A DNA stretch of 64,000 nucleotides from RYN-230 sp963770535 (GCA_963770535.1 CAVYPZ010000003.1:2480001-2544000); one strand, 5' to 3'; shown: positions 34,601-43,573, numbered from the stretch's first letter. Notes: a model not told the origin generated them from the letters alone. Numbers and translations are program-made.

Positions 34601-35183
34601 ACGGCGGCCACAAGAAAAGGGGTGGCCGCGGGTGGCGGCGGATGTGACGCAGGTTCAGGGCGCCGTGTCGCCTGAGGCGACCATCACGCACGCGGGACGC
34701 TTGAATATCTGGCCCCGGCATCCGGGAGACATTGCCCGGGAAGGCTTTAGGAGTTTCTAAGCCATCGGCCAGGCCGGCTGGGCCAGCTTTATCGCGAATA
34801 TCGCGGTCACCCCCTGTGCGCGTATTCACTCTTCAAGGAGGCCGGTACCGGCAAAATGAGGCTTCCGGTACGCCGGCTTCCTCGAAGTATTCTCGATCTT
34901 TATCAGTAGCCATTAATGCAAGTAGTAAACACAGGCCACTTACTTATGTCACCGTCATCCATAGGAATCGGGCCGGGAGTTAGGCCGATTAAGATACCTT
35001 TAATGCAATGAACCGGGCATGGCCCGGGGCCGGGCGGGCGGGGCCGCCAGCCCGGGCGGCGGGACCGCCCAGCCGGCGGGACCGCCCAGCCGGCGGGACC
35101 GCCCAGCCGGCGGCCCTCGGCTGGCCTGGGCTGGCCTGGCATGGGCGGCGCCCGGCGGCAGGTGCTGCCGGTAAGGTCGTCGC
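34601..35183. other. 583-bp gene-free region upstream of the transglycosylase: structured, part AT-rich
   Basis: No gene supported. It includes hairpins GTCGCCTGAGGCGAC (34667-34681), GGCTTTAG/CTAAGCC (34743-34763), CGCGA-ATA-TCGCG (34793-34805) and the palindrome GCCGGTACCGGC (34841-34852). 34880-35010 is unusually AT-rich and probably contains the transglycosylase promoter, which gives a leader of roughly 300 bases. A 17-bp tandem repeat GGGACCGCCCAGCCGGC occurs three times at 35061-35111. I looked for the c-di-AMP riboswitch core known upstream of such genes and did not see it. Confidence 0.5.
35061..35111. repeat. 17-bp tandem repeat, three copies
   Basis: GGGACCGCCCAGCCGGC at 35061-35077, 35078-35094 and 35095-35111, perfect copies, 70 bp upstream of the DNA glycosylase start. 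Confidence 0.85.
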
Positions 35184-35798
35184 GTGGCTGAGGGTCCCCG
35201 TGCGGCAGGCAGTGCTCCGGGGCCGAGGCCGACCGCGGCCGCCCTGGAGGCGGCCCGGGACGCCACGATCCCCGATGTCCTCGCCGCCGGGCTGCGCGTC
35301 GTGTTCGCGGGCATTAATCCCGGTCTGTACTCAGCAGCGACCGGTCATCATTTCGCCCGTCCGGGTAACCGTTTCTGGCCGGCCCTGCACCGGTCCGGGT
35401 TCACCCCGCGCCAGTTCCGGCCCGACGAGCAGGACCAGCTGCTGGCCCTGGGGCTCGGGATCACCAACGTGGCCCCCCGGGCCACGGCCCGGGCCGCCGA
35501 GCTGACCCCGGCCGAGCTGCGCGAGGGTGCCCTGGTGCTGCAGGAGAAGGTGGCCCGGCTGCGCCCGCAGTGGCTCGCCGTGCTCGGCGTGACCGTCTAC
35601 CGGACCGCGTTCGGCCATCCCGGGGCGGTCGTGGGCCCCCAGGCCGCCACCGCCGGGCCCGCCCGGCTGTGGGTCCTGCCGAACCCCAGCGGGCTCAACG
35701 CCCACTGGACCCCGGCCGCCCTGGCCGGGGAGTTCGGCCGGCTCCGCGCCCAGGCCGGCGCGCCCGGCCCCCCGGGGGTGGCGCCCGGGTCCCAGTAG
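35184..35798 (+). CDS. mug: G/U mismatch-specific DNA glycosylase (Mug family)
   Basis: 204 aa. Mug/TDG-type uracil-DNA glycosylase superfamily: GINPGLYSAATGHHFARPGN is the catalytic and base-recognition motif (NP with the Asn of GINPG), RFWPALHRSGFTP follows, then GITNVAPRATA, and LPNPSGLNAHW is the second motif that wedges the helix. Removes uracil or thymine mispaired with guanine in base-excision repair. GTG 35184 start; the N-terminal 25 residues are a variable tail. Confidence 0.9.
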   Translation: MAEGPRAAGSAPGPRPTAAALEAARDATIPDVLAAGLRVVFAGINPGLYSAATGHHFARPGNRFWPALHRSGFTPRQFRPDEQDQLLALGLGITNVAPRATARAAELTPAELREGALVLQEKVARLRPQWLAVLGVTVYRTAFGHPGAVVGPQAATAGPARLWVLPNPSGLNAHWTPAALAGEFGRLRAQAGAPGPPGVAPGSQ

Positions 35799-35917
35799 CA
35801 GCGGCCGGCTGGCGGCCGGACCCCGGCTTCATGATTCCCGCCGGCCGTGGGGCTGGCTAGACTTGCGCGTGATCACCGCGACCGCGCCCGTGGCCGCTTA
35901 CCCACAGGGGGCCAACC

Positions 35918-36244
35918 ATGACTGTCCGGCCGGACTTTGGGCCTGAATACGGCGACGAGGAGCGGCAGCGGTTCGAGGACGAGGCCCCGCCCGGGCCCAC
36001 CGAGGCCGAGGAAGAGCGGGAGTTCCTCGAGCGCGAGCGCGAGGACGAAGAGGTCGAGTTCCTCGACCCGGAGAGCAACGAGGCGCACGCGGCGGGCAAG
36101 GTCTGCGAGCGGTGCGGGCAGGCCATCACCGCCGTGCAGGACGCACGCCGGCGGCCAGACGGCCAGTGGGTCCACGACGAGTGCCCGATTCTCCTGACCG
36201 GCGGGCCCTCGGCGCCCGGACCCGGGGCTCCCGCCCAGCCTTAG
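35918..36244 (+). CDS. Small acidic protein with CxxC...HxxC zinc-binding pattern
   Basis: 108 aa, family not recognised. The first 60 residues are strongly acidic (runs such as EEEREFLEREREDEEVEFLD), probably a charged coil. Residues ~63-90 contain CERCGQAITAVQDARR and VHDECP, a CxxC plus HxxC pattern that would suit one zinc ion. Its stop overlaps the stop region of the convergent HxlR gene by 4 bp. Confidence 0.7.
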   Translation: MTVRPDFGPEYGDEERQRFEDEAPPGPTEAEEEREFLEREREDEEVEFLDPESNEAHAAGKVCERCGQAITAVQDARRRPDGQWVHDECPILLTGGPSAPGPGAPAQP

Positions 36245-36780
36245 GGCGCGCTCCCGGCGGTCCCGGCTAACCCGGTGGCCGTGACCGGGCCGTGGACGTC
36301 CCAGCCCGGGCTGTTGACCCGCACCGATACGGGGGCGGTCACGCGGCCGCCGCAGTGAGCACAGGCCTGCACCAGCTCCAGTTCGTGATCGCCGTGCATC
36401 AGCGTGGCCGGCGGCTCGCCGGTGATCCACCGGTCGCCCCACGCCAGCAGGGCCTGGAGCACCGGCACGAGATCCCGGCCGGCCGGGGTCAGGCGGTACT
36501 CGGCGCGCGGTGGTGTGCTCTGGTACTCGCGGCGGTCCAGGATCCCGGCCTCGACGAGGCGGTGCAGCCGGGCCGCCAGCCGGTCGCGGGGCGCGCCCGT
36601 GTTCCGCGCGATCTCGTTGAACCGGCGGTTGCCGAAGGAGATCTCCCGGATCGCCAGCAGCGCCCACTTCTCGCCCACCACGTCGAGGGCCCGGGCGATC
36701 GAGCAGGGACGCCCCGGCAGTTCCGGCTGAGCCAGGCGCCCCGGCTGCGGGGTGCCCGCGGCAGTTGCTGTGGTATCCAT
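36241..36780 (-). CDS. HxlR family transcriptional regulator
   Basis: 179 aa. Winged helix-turn-helix HxlR domain: CSIARALDVVGEKWALLAIREISFG, RFNEIARNTGAPRDRLAARL, LVEAGILDRREY and YRLTPAGRDLVPVLQALLAWGD. A C-terminal extension holds CAHCGG, a possible metal or thiol sensor. Start ATG 36780. Divergent from the MFS exporter gene at 36826 with a 45-bp gap, so a classic regulator/exporter pair. Confidence 0.9.
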   Translation of the reverse strand: MDTTATAAGTPQPGRLAQPELPGRPCSIARALDVVGEKWALLAIREISFGNRRFNEIARNTGAPRDRLAARLHRLVEAGILDRREYQSTPPRAEYRLTPAGRDLVPVLQALLAWGDRWITGEPPATLMHGDHELELVQACAHCGGRVTAPVSVRVNSPGWDVHGPVTATGLAGTAGSAP

Positions 36781-36789
36781 GCTCCAAGG

Positions 36790-36826
36790 TTGCCATATCA
36801 AACCAACTATCGCTACTCTGCTGTCA
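36790..36826 (+). promoter_or_regulatory. Promoter of the MFS exporter; leaderless start predicted
   Basis: TTGCCA (36790-36795) and TACTCT (36814-36819), spacer 18, place the transcription start about seven bases after the -10, at the ATG 36826 itself. There is no ribosome site before that ATG. The AT-rich core of the 45-bp gap is the likely HxlR operator. Confidence 0.5.
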
Positions 36827-38286
36827 TGACAGTTGGAATCCCAAACCGTGGTATCGCCGGACGGGCCACCGCAAGCCCGGGGGCCGTGTTCACGGTGGTG
36901 GTGGCCGCGATCTTCATGTCCAACCTGGACCTGTTCATCGTGAATGTGGCGCTGCCCAGCATCGGGCGGGATTTCGGCGGCAGTTCGCTGGCCGGGCTGT
37001 CCTGGGTGCTCAACGCGTACGCGATCGTGTTCGCCGCCCTGCTCGTGCCCGCCGGGCGGCTCGGGGACAGGACCGGGCAGCGCCGCGTGTTCCTGGCCGG
37101 CATCGCGATTTTCACCCTGGCGTCAGCGGCGTGTGCCGCCTCCCCGGATCTCGCCGTCCTGGTCGCGGCGCGGGTCGTGCAGGCCGCGGGCGCGGCGGCG
37201 CTGATCCCGACCTCGCTCGCGCTGCTCCTGGCGGCCACGCCGGCGGACCGCAGGCCCGGGCGGGTGCGGGCCTGGGCCGCGATCGGCGGCGTCTCGGCTG
37301 CCCTCGGACCGGTGGCCGGGGGGCTGCTGGTCCAGCTTGACTGGCGCTGGGTGTTCCTGGTCAACCTCCCCGTGGGCGCGGCCGCGCTGGTGGCGGGGAC
37401 CCGGGTGCTGCCGCACCCGCCCGCCCGCGACAGCGAGCCGCTGCCCGATCTCCTTGGCGTGGTCCTCCTCACCGCCGGAGTCGCCGGGCTAACCGGCGGC
37501 CTCGTGGAGGGGCCCTCCTGGGGCTGGTCCTCGGCCGGGGTCATCGCCCTGCTGGCCGGGGCGGCCGCCGCGATCGCCTGGTTCCTGTGGCGCTGCTCGC
37601 ACCATGAGCGGCCGCTGGTCGAGCTGCATCTGCTGCGCATCCCGGCGTTCCGGTCAGCCAGCGCGGCGGTCTTCGTGTTCAGCATCGGGTTCGCCGCCAT
37701 GCTGCTGTCCAACGTGCTGTGGTGCCAGATGGTCTGGCACTACTCGGCGCTGCGCACCGGCCTGGCCATCGCCCCCGGGCCGGCCATGGTCCCGGCCCTC
37801 GCGGTGGGGGCGGGCCCGCTGGCCCGGCGGATCGGTTCCGCGCCGGTCGCGGCGGCCGGCAACCTGCTGTTCGCCTCGGGGCTGCTGTGGCGGGTCTTCG
37901 CCGTCAGCGTCACCCCGCACTACGCCACGGAGATGCTGCCCAGCATGCTGCTGACCGGGATGGGGGTCGGCCTGACCCTGCCCACGCTGATGAGCGCGAG
38001 TACCACCGCGCTGCCTGCCGCCCGGTTCGGTACCGGGTCCGCCCTGGTGAACATGGGCCGCCAGGTCGCCTCCGCGCTCGGCGTGGCCGTGCTGGTCACC
38101 CTCATCGGGGCGCCTGCCACGGCCGCCGACGCGGTGCCCGCGTTCCGGCGCATCTGGCTGGTCACGGCGGCGGCCGCCGTGCTGGCCGCTGCGGTGGCCG
38201 CGTTCGTGCGCCGCCCGCCCCCCATCCCGCTCCCTTCAGCCACTCCAGCCCCATCTACCCCATCTGCGCACTCGGCAGCTCCGTGA
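36826..38286 (+). CDS. MFS drug exporter, DHA2 family
   Basis: 486 aa, intact. Proton-driven 14-helix exporter: FMSNLDLFIVNVALPSI (motif with conserved Asp), GRLGDRTGQRRVFLAGI (motif A), GVSAALGPVAGGLLVQLDWRWVFLVN (motif C region) and further helices to AVLAAAVAAFVRR. Likely exports a toxic organic compound under HxlR control. The stop lies within a strong 20-bp-stem hairpin that probably ends transcription. Confidence 0.92.
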   Translation: MTVGIPNRGIAGRATASPGAVFTVVVAAIFMSNLDLFIVNVALPSIGRDFGGSSLAGLSWVLNAYAIVFAALLVPAGRLGDRTGQRRVFLAGIAIFTLASAACAASPDLAVLVAARVVQAAGAAALIPTSLALLLAATPADRRPGRVRAWAAIGGVSAALGPVAGGLLVQLDWRWVFLVNLPVGAAALVAGTRVLPHPPARDSEPLPDLLGVVLLTAGVAGLTGGLVEGPSWGWSSAGVIALLAGAAAAIAWFLWRCSHHERPLVELHLLRIPAFRSASAAVFVFSIGFAAMLLSNVLWCQMVWHYSALRTGLAIAPGPAMVPALAVGAGPLARRIGSAPVAAAGNLLFASGLLWRVFAVSVTPHYATEMLPSMLLTGMGVGLTLPTLMSASTTALPAARFGTGSALVNMGRQVASALGVAVLVTLIGAPATAADAVPAFRRIWLVTAAAAVLAAAVAAFVRRPPPIPLPSATPAPSTPSAHSAAP

Positions 38287-38331
38287 TCATGGGTTCACTG
38301 GGGCGCGCGCGCCAGTAAACCCATGATCACG
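38282..38331. terminator. Long-stem hairpin terminator overlapping the MFS stop codon
   Basis: Two 20-base arms (38282-38301 and 38312-38331), with one mismatch, contain TGATCATGGGTT and its complement around a GGCGCGCGCG loop. The MFS stop TGA is inside the left arm. Separates the exporter from the histidine kinase gene. Confidence 0.7.
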
Positions 38332-38475
38332 ATTGGCGGCTGCGCGAGCGGGAGTCAGCGGGCGCCCCGGGTGCCGCGGACGGACCGTTAGGGGGGCGTT
38401 AAGGTCGCGGGCGGGCGCGTTAAGGCTGTGTGAAGATCAGCTCCACCTCGCCCCGCGCGCGGTGAACTGGACCCG

Positions 38476-40329
38476 ATGGACCGCAACCGCTCACCGCGCG
38501 GGCTGGCCGCCCACTTCGCGCTGCCCGCCGGCTTCACCGCGCTGCTGCTGACCGGGGCGCTGGCCGCCGGGCTGGGCGGGCGGCTCCCGGCCACCGGGGT
38601 GCTCATCCTGGCGGCGGCCGTGGTCCTGGTCATCTCCGCAGTGGCTGAGCCGCTGGTCGCGCCGGTACTCGGACTGATCGGCTGGCTGACCGTGGCTGGC
38701 TTCTCCCATCCGCCGTACGCCCAGCTGCGGATGACGGGCCCGGTCGCGGTGCGCGCCGCCGTGACCATGACCGTCTGCGTCCTGGCCGGCGCCGGGACCG
38801 GCGTGATGGTGCGCTGGCTGGCGTCGTGGTTCAGACTAGGGATTGTGCACGTCCATGGCGAGCGGCGCGAGGATGGCGAGGCGCCCCGGACCGGGCTCAC
38901 CGCCCCGGCGGGCCAGGCCGGGCGGGCGGGCCTGCGCGGCCGCCGTCAGGCCGCCGGGATCGCGCTGCTGGTCGCCGGGCTGCCGCTGCTGACCCTGGTC
39001 CTGGCGGTCCTGCGCCCGCACCTCGACCTGGCCAACGACCTGCTGGTCTACCTCGTGGCCGTGGTCGCGGTGGCGATCGTGGGCGGGTTCTGGCCCGCCG
39101 TGCTCGCCGCGATCACCGCGAGCCTGCTGCTCAACTGGTATTTCACCCGCCCCCTGCACACGCTGACGATCGCCGAGCCACGCAACATGCTGGCCCTGCT
39201 GCTGTTCGTCACCGTCGCGGTGACCGTCAGCAGCGTGGTCCACCTGGCCGCACGGCGCCAGGTGCAGGCGGACCGCAGCTCCAGTGAGGCCGCCTCACTG
39301 CTGGAACTGGCCCAGACCGTGCTCGGCGGCGCCGACACGCCTACCGCCGTGCTGGCCCACCTGACCAGCGCCTGGGGTGGACGGGCCGAGCTGGCCGAAA
39401 GGGTCCGGGATCACTGGGTGAGCGTCGCGGTCAGCGGCATGGCGCCCCCCGGGGCGGTGGTCACCCGCGTCCCGGTCAGCGACACCGTGGCCATGCTCGT
39501 GGCCGGGCAGCCGCGCCCGCTCACGGCCCGGCTGCTGGACGGTTTCGCGGCCCAGGCCGGCGCGGCGCTGGACCGGGACCGGCTGCGGACCCAGGCCGCC
39601 CAGGCCGAGGCGCTGGCCGAGGGCAACCGGATGCGCACCGCACTGCTCGCCGCGGTCAGCCACGACCTGCGCACCCCGCTGGCCTCGATCAAGGCCAGCG
39701 TCAGCACGCTGCGGCAGACCGACGTGGAGTGGACGGCGGCCGACGAGGCGGCGCTGCTCGCGACCATCGAGGACGGCGCCGACCGGCTCGACGCGCTGAT
39801 CGGGAATCTGCTGGACATGAGCAGGCTGGCTACCGGGTCCCTGCAGCCGTTCCTGCGGCCCACCTCGGTCGAGGAGGCCGCGCCGGCCGCCCTGCTCGGG
39901 CTGGCCCCGGCCAGCAGCGTGCGGATCGCGGTGCCCGACGATCTCCCGCTGGTGCGCACCGATCCCGTGCTGCTGGAACGGGTGCTGGCCAACCTGTTCG
40001 CCAACGCGCTGGCCCATTCCCCGCAGGGGCAGCCGCCGGAGCTGCGCGCCTGCCCGGCCGGCGGGAGCGTGCGCCTGGAGGTCATCGACCACGGACCGGG
40101 CGTCCCGGACGAGTTCAAGCTGCGCATGTTCGAGCCGTTCGAGCGGCTCGGTGACCGCGCCACAGGCAACGGGGTCGGCCTCGGCCTCGCCGTGGCCAGG
40201 GGCTTCCTGGAGGCGATGGGCGGTACGATCCACGCGGCGGACACCCCCGGCGGCGGCCTGACCGTCCAGGTCAGCCTGCCGGTGGCGGCCGCCCCGGCCG
40301 CGTCCGCCGCGCCCGCCGCGGAACAGTGA
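38476..40329 (+). CDS. KdpD-like sensor histidine kinase lacking the N-terminal KdpD domain
   Basis: 617 aa, against ~850-900 for full KdpD. Order: an N-terminal set of helices (~10-115), a linker, a DUF4118 four-helix KdpD-type membrane unit (~155-265, GFWPAVLAAITASLLLNWYFTRPLHTL in part), a GAF-like region, HisKA with VSHDLRTPLASIK (His ~395), and HATPase with ANLFANALAHSP, DHGPGVP and GVGLGLAVARGF. The cytoplasmic KdpD and Usp domains that sense potassium and c-di-AMP are missing. It pairs with the response regulator 111 bp downstream. Confidence 0.9.
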   Translation: MDRNRSPRGLAAHFALPAGFTALLLTGALAAGLGGRLPATGVLILAAAVVLVISAVAEPLVAPVLGLIGWLTVAGFSHPPYAQLRMTGPVAVRAAVTMTVCVLAGAGTGVMVRWLASWFRLGIVHVHGERREDGEAPRTGLTAPAGQAGRAGLRGRRQAAGIALLVAGLPLLTLVLAVLRPHLDLANDLLVYLVAVVAVAIVGGFWPAVLAAITASLLLNWYFTRPLHTLTIAEPRNMLALLLFVTVAVTVSSVVHLAARRQVQADRSSSEAASLLELAQTVLGGADTPTAVLAHLTSAWGGRAELAERVRDHWVSVAVSGMAPPGAVVTRVPVSDTVAMLVAGQPRPLTARLLDGFAAQAGAALDRDRLRTQAAQAEALAEGNRMRTALLAAVSHDLRTPLASIKASVSTLRQTDVEWTAADEAALLATIEDGADRLDALIGNLLDMSRLATGSLQPFLRPTSVEEAAPAALLGLAPASSVRIAVPDDLPLVRTDPVLLERVLANLFANALAHSPQGQPPELRACPAGGSVRLEVIDHGPGVPDEFKLRMFEPFERLGDRATGNGVGLGLAVARGFLEAMGGTIHAADTPGGGLTVQVSLPVAAAPAASAAPAAEQ

Positions 40330-40340
40330 ACCCGGAAGCA

Positions 40341-40415
40341 GTGAGCCCCGAGCCGTTGAGCCCCGAGCCGTTGAGCACCGAGCCGTTGAGCACCGAGCCG
40401 TTGAGCACCGGGCCG
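40341..40415. repeat. 15-bp tandem repeat between kinase and response regulator
   Basis: Five units close to TTGAGCACCGAGCCG (40341-40355, 40356-40370, 40371-40385, 40386-40400, 40401-40415), the outer ones slightly diverged. They lie after the kinase stop and end 25 bp before the regulator start. Confidence 0.85.
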
Positions 40416-40440
40416 TGACCACCCGGCCGGAGCGCAGGAG

Positions 40441-41115
40441 ATGACCAGGGTCCTCGTCATCGACGACGAGGAGCCGATCCTGCGCGCCCTGCGGATCAAT
40501 CTCACCGCCCGCAAGTATGAGGTCACGACCGCGGCGGACGGCGCGTCCGGGCTGGCCGCGATGGCCCGGGAGCGCCCGGATGTGCTGATCCTCGACCTGG
40601 GCCTGCCCGACATGGATGGCACCGAGGTGATCCGGGGCGTGCGCGGCTGGACGTCCACGCCGATCATCGTGCTGTCGGCGTGGGGCCAGGAGGCCCAGAA
40701 GGTGGCGGCGCTGGACGCCGGCGCGGACGACTACGTCACCAAGCCGTTCGGCATGAACGAGCTGCTGGCCAGGCTCCGTGCCGCGGTCCGCCGGGCGACC
40801 CCGGCCCCGGACGAGCCGGTCAGGGTGACCCCGGATTTCACCGTGGACCTGGCGGCGAAGCGCGTGGTCCGGGGGGGCGGCGACGTCCGGCTGACCCCGA
40901 CCGAGTGGTCACTGCTGGAAATTCTTGTCCGCAACGAAAACCGTCTCGTCACCCAGAAGCAGTTGCTGCAGGAGGTGTGGGGACCGCAGTACCAGACCGA
41001 GGCGAACTACCTTCGCGTCCACGTCGCTCACCTGCGGCGCAAGCTGGAACCCGACCCGTCCCGGCCGCGCTACCTGCTCACCGAGCCGGGCATGGGCTAC
41101 CGCTTCAGTTGCTAG
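40441..41115 (+). CDS. kdpE: KdpE-like OmpR-family response regulator
   Basis: 224 aa, complete. Receiver domain: acidic pair DD (8-9), phospho-acceptor D52 in LILDLGLPDMDG, Ser79 and K101 in DYVTKPF. C-terminal OmpR winged helix: LTPTEWSLLEILVRNENRLVTQ, LLQEVWGPQYQ, YLRVHVAHLRRKLE and GMGYRF. Sequence is KdpE-like. GCGCAGGAG precedes the ATG. No kdpFABC genes are in the window; the nearest potassium-type transporter is the convergent APC protein 30 bp downstream. Confidence 0.92.
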   Translation: MTRVLVIDDEEPILRALRINLTARKYEVTTAADGASGLAAMARERPDVLILDLGLPDMDGTEVIRGVRGWTSTPIIVLSAWGQEAQKVAALDAGADDYVTKPFGMNELLARLRAAVRRATPAPDEPVRVTPDFTVDLAAKRVVRGGGDVRLTPTEWSLLEILVRNENRLVTQKQLLQEVWGPQYQTEANYLRVHVAHLRRKLEPDPSRPRYLLTEPGMGYRFSC

Positions 41116-41145
41116 CCCCGCTGGCCCGGGGGCCCGGGGGCCGGG

Positions 41146-43482
41146 CTAATCCGGGCCGGGCTGGAGCTGGTAGCTGGGGTTGTAGATGGTCCGCTCGTCC
41201 TTGACCTGGGCGACCCGCCCGTGCACCGTGATCCGCCGCCCGGGCCGGATGCCCGGGATGTCGCGGCGGCCCAGCCAGATCAGGGTCACGCTGGCCGTGC
41301 CGTCCCAGAGGTCCGCCTCCATCGTGAGGCTGGTGCCCCGCGGGCGGAGGGTGACGGTGCGCAGCGTTCCCGCCACATCCACGTAGTCGTGTACGGCGGT
41401 ATCGGCGATCGGGGTGGCCCCCTCGTCCCGGCATTCGGCTTGGAGGTCGGCGGCATGCAGCGCATCGGGGTCAGCGGTCAGCTTCACCAGCGGCGGCATC
41501 GCGTCCGCCCCGGCCCCCGGCGGCGGGGCGACGGCGGCCGGCAGCTGGGCGCCCGCCGGGTAGCGGTGGGCCGCGGAGCGCAGCTGGTAGGGGACGCTGG
41601 CGACCACCACGCCCGGCAGGAGCAGCAGCCGGGACTTGAGCCGGAGCGCGCTGTGGTTGTGCAGCAGCTGCTCCCACCAGTGCCCCAGCACGTACTCGGG
41701 CACGTACACGGTGACGATGTCGCGGGGGCTCTCCCGGCGCAGCCGCTTGACGTAGGCCATCACCGGGCGGGTGATCTCCCGGTAGGGGGAGGCGACCACG
41801 GTCAGCGGGACCGGGATGTTGGCCCGTTCCCATTCGTCCTTGAGCCGCAGCGTCTCCGCCTCGTCCACCTCCACCGTGACCGCCTCGAGGTGGCTCGGCT
41901 GGGTGGCCCGGGCGTAGGCCAGCGCCCGCAGGGTCGGCAGGTGCAGCTTGGACACCAGGACGATGGAGCGGTTGCGGGCCGGCAGGGTGACGGTGAGATC
42001 CTCGGGCGGGGTCAGCTCGACCGCGACCTTGTCGTAGTGCCGGTGGATGCCGCGCATGGTGAGCCAGATGACCGGCATGGCCACCACCACGATCCAGGCC
42101 CCGCTGGCGAACTTGCTGATCAGCACGATGACCAGCACGACCGCGGTGAAGCACGCGCCGATCGTGTTGATCGTCCGCGACCGGATCATGCGCCGGCGCA
42201 CGCCCTTGTCGGACTGGTCGCGCAGCAGCCGGTTCCAGTGCCGGATCATCCCCGTCTGGCTGCACACGAACGACACGAACACGCCGATGATGTAGAGCTG
42301 GATCAGCCGGGTCGGGGAGGCCTGGAACACCACGATCAGCAGGACCGCGAACCCGGCCAGCAGCAGGATGCCGTTGGAGTAGGCCAGCCGGTCGCCGCGG
42401 TTGTGCAGCTGCCGCGGCATGTTCCCGTCCCGGGACAGGATCGAGGCCAGCACCGGGAAGCCGTTGAACGCGGTGTTCGCGGCCAGCACCAGGATCAGCG
42501 CGGTGAAGAGCTGCAGGACGTAGAACAGCGGCGAGGTGTCGCCGAACACGGCCCGGCCCACCTGGGCGATGACCGTGCGCTGGGTCGCGCCGCGCGGCAT
42601 GCCGACCAGGTCCTGGGCCGGGGCGTAATGCACGTGGCTGGCCAGGGCCAGCGCCGTGACGCCGGCGAACATCGCGACCGCGACCAGGCCGAGCATGAGC
42701 AGTGTGGTGGCGGCGTTCTTGCTCTTGGGCTTGCGGAAGGCCGGCACCCCGTTGCTGATCGCCTCGACCCCGGTCAGCGCGGTGCAGCCGGAGGAGAACG
42801 CGCGCAGCAGCAGGAAGATCAGGGCGACCCCGGTGAACTCGCGGCTGGTCTTGATCCGGTAGGACGCGCTGTCGGACTCCAGATGATGGCCGAGCCCCAG
42901 CCGGGTGAAACCCCAGATGATCAGCAGGGTGACCACGGCGATGAAGCAGTAGGTGGGGATCGCGAACGCGGTGCCCGACTCGCGGACCCCGCGCAGGTTC
43001 ATCACCGCGATGACCGCCACGACGAGCACGGCGATGAGGGTGACGCGCGAGTCCAGGACCGGGAACGCCGACGCCAGGTTCGCCACCCCGGCCGAGACCG
43101 ACACCGCCACGGTCAGCGTGTAGTCGACCATCAGCGCGCTGGCCACCACCAGGCCCACCGGGGGTCCGAGGTTGGTGGTGGCCACCTCGTAGTCCCCGCC
43201 GCCGGACGGGTAGGCGTGCACGTTCTGCCGGTACGAGGCGACCACGACCAGCATGAGGACGCCCACCGCGAGCGCGATGTAGGGGGTGTAGTGGAAGAAC
43301 GCGATGCCGCCGACCGACAAGACGATCAGGATCTCCTCGGTCGCGTAGGCGACGGAGGACAGTGCGTCACTGGCGAACACCGGCAGCGCGATCCGCTTGG
43401 GGAGCAGGGTGTGACCGAGCCGGTCACTGCGTACCGGGCGGCCCAGCAGCAGGCGCTTGACGACCCCGAACATCATGGCCAC
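41146..43482 (-). CDS. KimA-like APC transporter fused to a C-terminal OB-fold domain
   Basis: 778 aa. Residues ~1-480 are a 12-helix APC permease of the KimA/YdaO-like type: LPVFASDALSSVAYATEEIL, YRQNVHAYPSGGGDYEVA, FTALTGVEAISNG-like region (CTALTGVEAISNGVPAF). Residues ~500-650 form a soluble Usp-like domain (SIVLVSKLHLPTLRALAYAR). After a Pro/Ala linker, ~680-778 form an OB-fold: TLRTVTLRPRG, LWDGTASVTLIWLGRRDI, GRRITVHGRVA. In related actinomycetes this OB protein is usually a separate small gene near the transporter. KimA proteins are high-affinity potassium importers inhibited by c-di-AMP; that role is inferred here. Confidence 0.87.
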   Translation of the reverse strand: MAMMFGVVKRLLLGRPVRSDRLGHTLLPKRIALPVFASDALSSVAYATEEILIVLSVGGIAFFHYTPYIALAVGVLMLVVVASYRQNVHAYPSGGGDYEVATTNLGPPVGLVVASALMVDYTLTVAVSVSAGVANLASAFPVLDSRVTLIAVLVVAVIAVMNLRGVRESGTAFAIPTYCFIAVVTLLIIWGFTRLGLGHHLESDSASYRIKTSREFTGVALIFLLLRAFSSGCTALTGVEAISNGVPAFRKPKSKNAATTLLMLGLVAVAMFAGVTALALASHVHYAPAQDLVGMPRGATQRTVIAQVGRAVFGDTSPLFYVLQLFTALILVLAANTAFNGFPVLASILSRDGNMPRQLHNRGDRLAYSNGILLLAGFAVLLIVVFQASPTRLIQLYIIGVFVSFVCSQTGMIRHWNRLLRDQSDKGVRRRMIRSRTINTIGACFTAVVLVIVLISKFASGAWIVVVAMPVIWLTMRGIHRHYDKVAVELTPPEDLTVTLPARNRSIVLVSKLHLPTLRALAYARATQPSHLEAVTVEVDEAETLRLKDEWERANIPVPLTVVASPYREITRPVMAYVKRLRRESPRDIVTVYVPEYVLGHWWEQLLHNHSALRLKSRLLLLPGVVVASVPYQLRSAAHRYPAGAQLPAAVAPPPGAGADAMPPLVKLTADPDALHAADLQAECRDEGATPIADTAVHDYVDVAGTLRTVTLRPRGTSLTMEADLWDGTASVTLIWLGRRDIPGIRPGRRITVHGRVAQVKDERTIYNPSYQLQPGPD

Positions 43483-43573
43483 GACCGCGATGGTAAGCCG
43501 GCGGCGGACTGTGCGCTAGCCAGCGCCGTCCCGGCGGCCAGCCGGGGCTCCCGCGGGATCGTTCAGGCGGCCC

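Noticed and set aside
34601..34990. c-di-AMP (ydaO-type) riboswitch upstream of the transglycosylase.
   Set aside because: I looked for the conserved core ending in an ACAGxTAACC-type segment on the minus strand and did not find it, so I report only an unexplained structured region.
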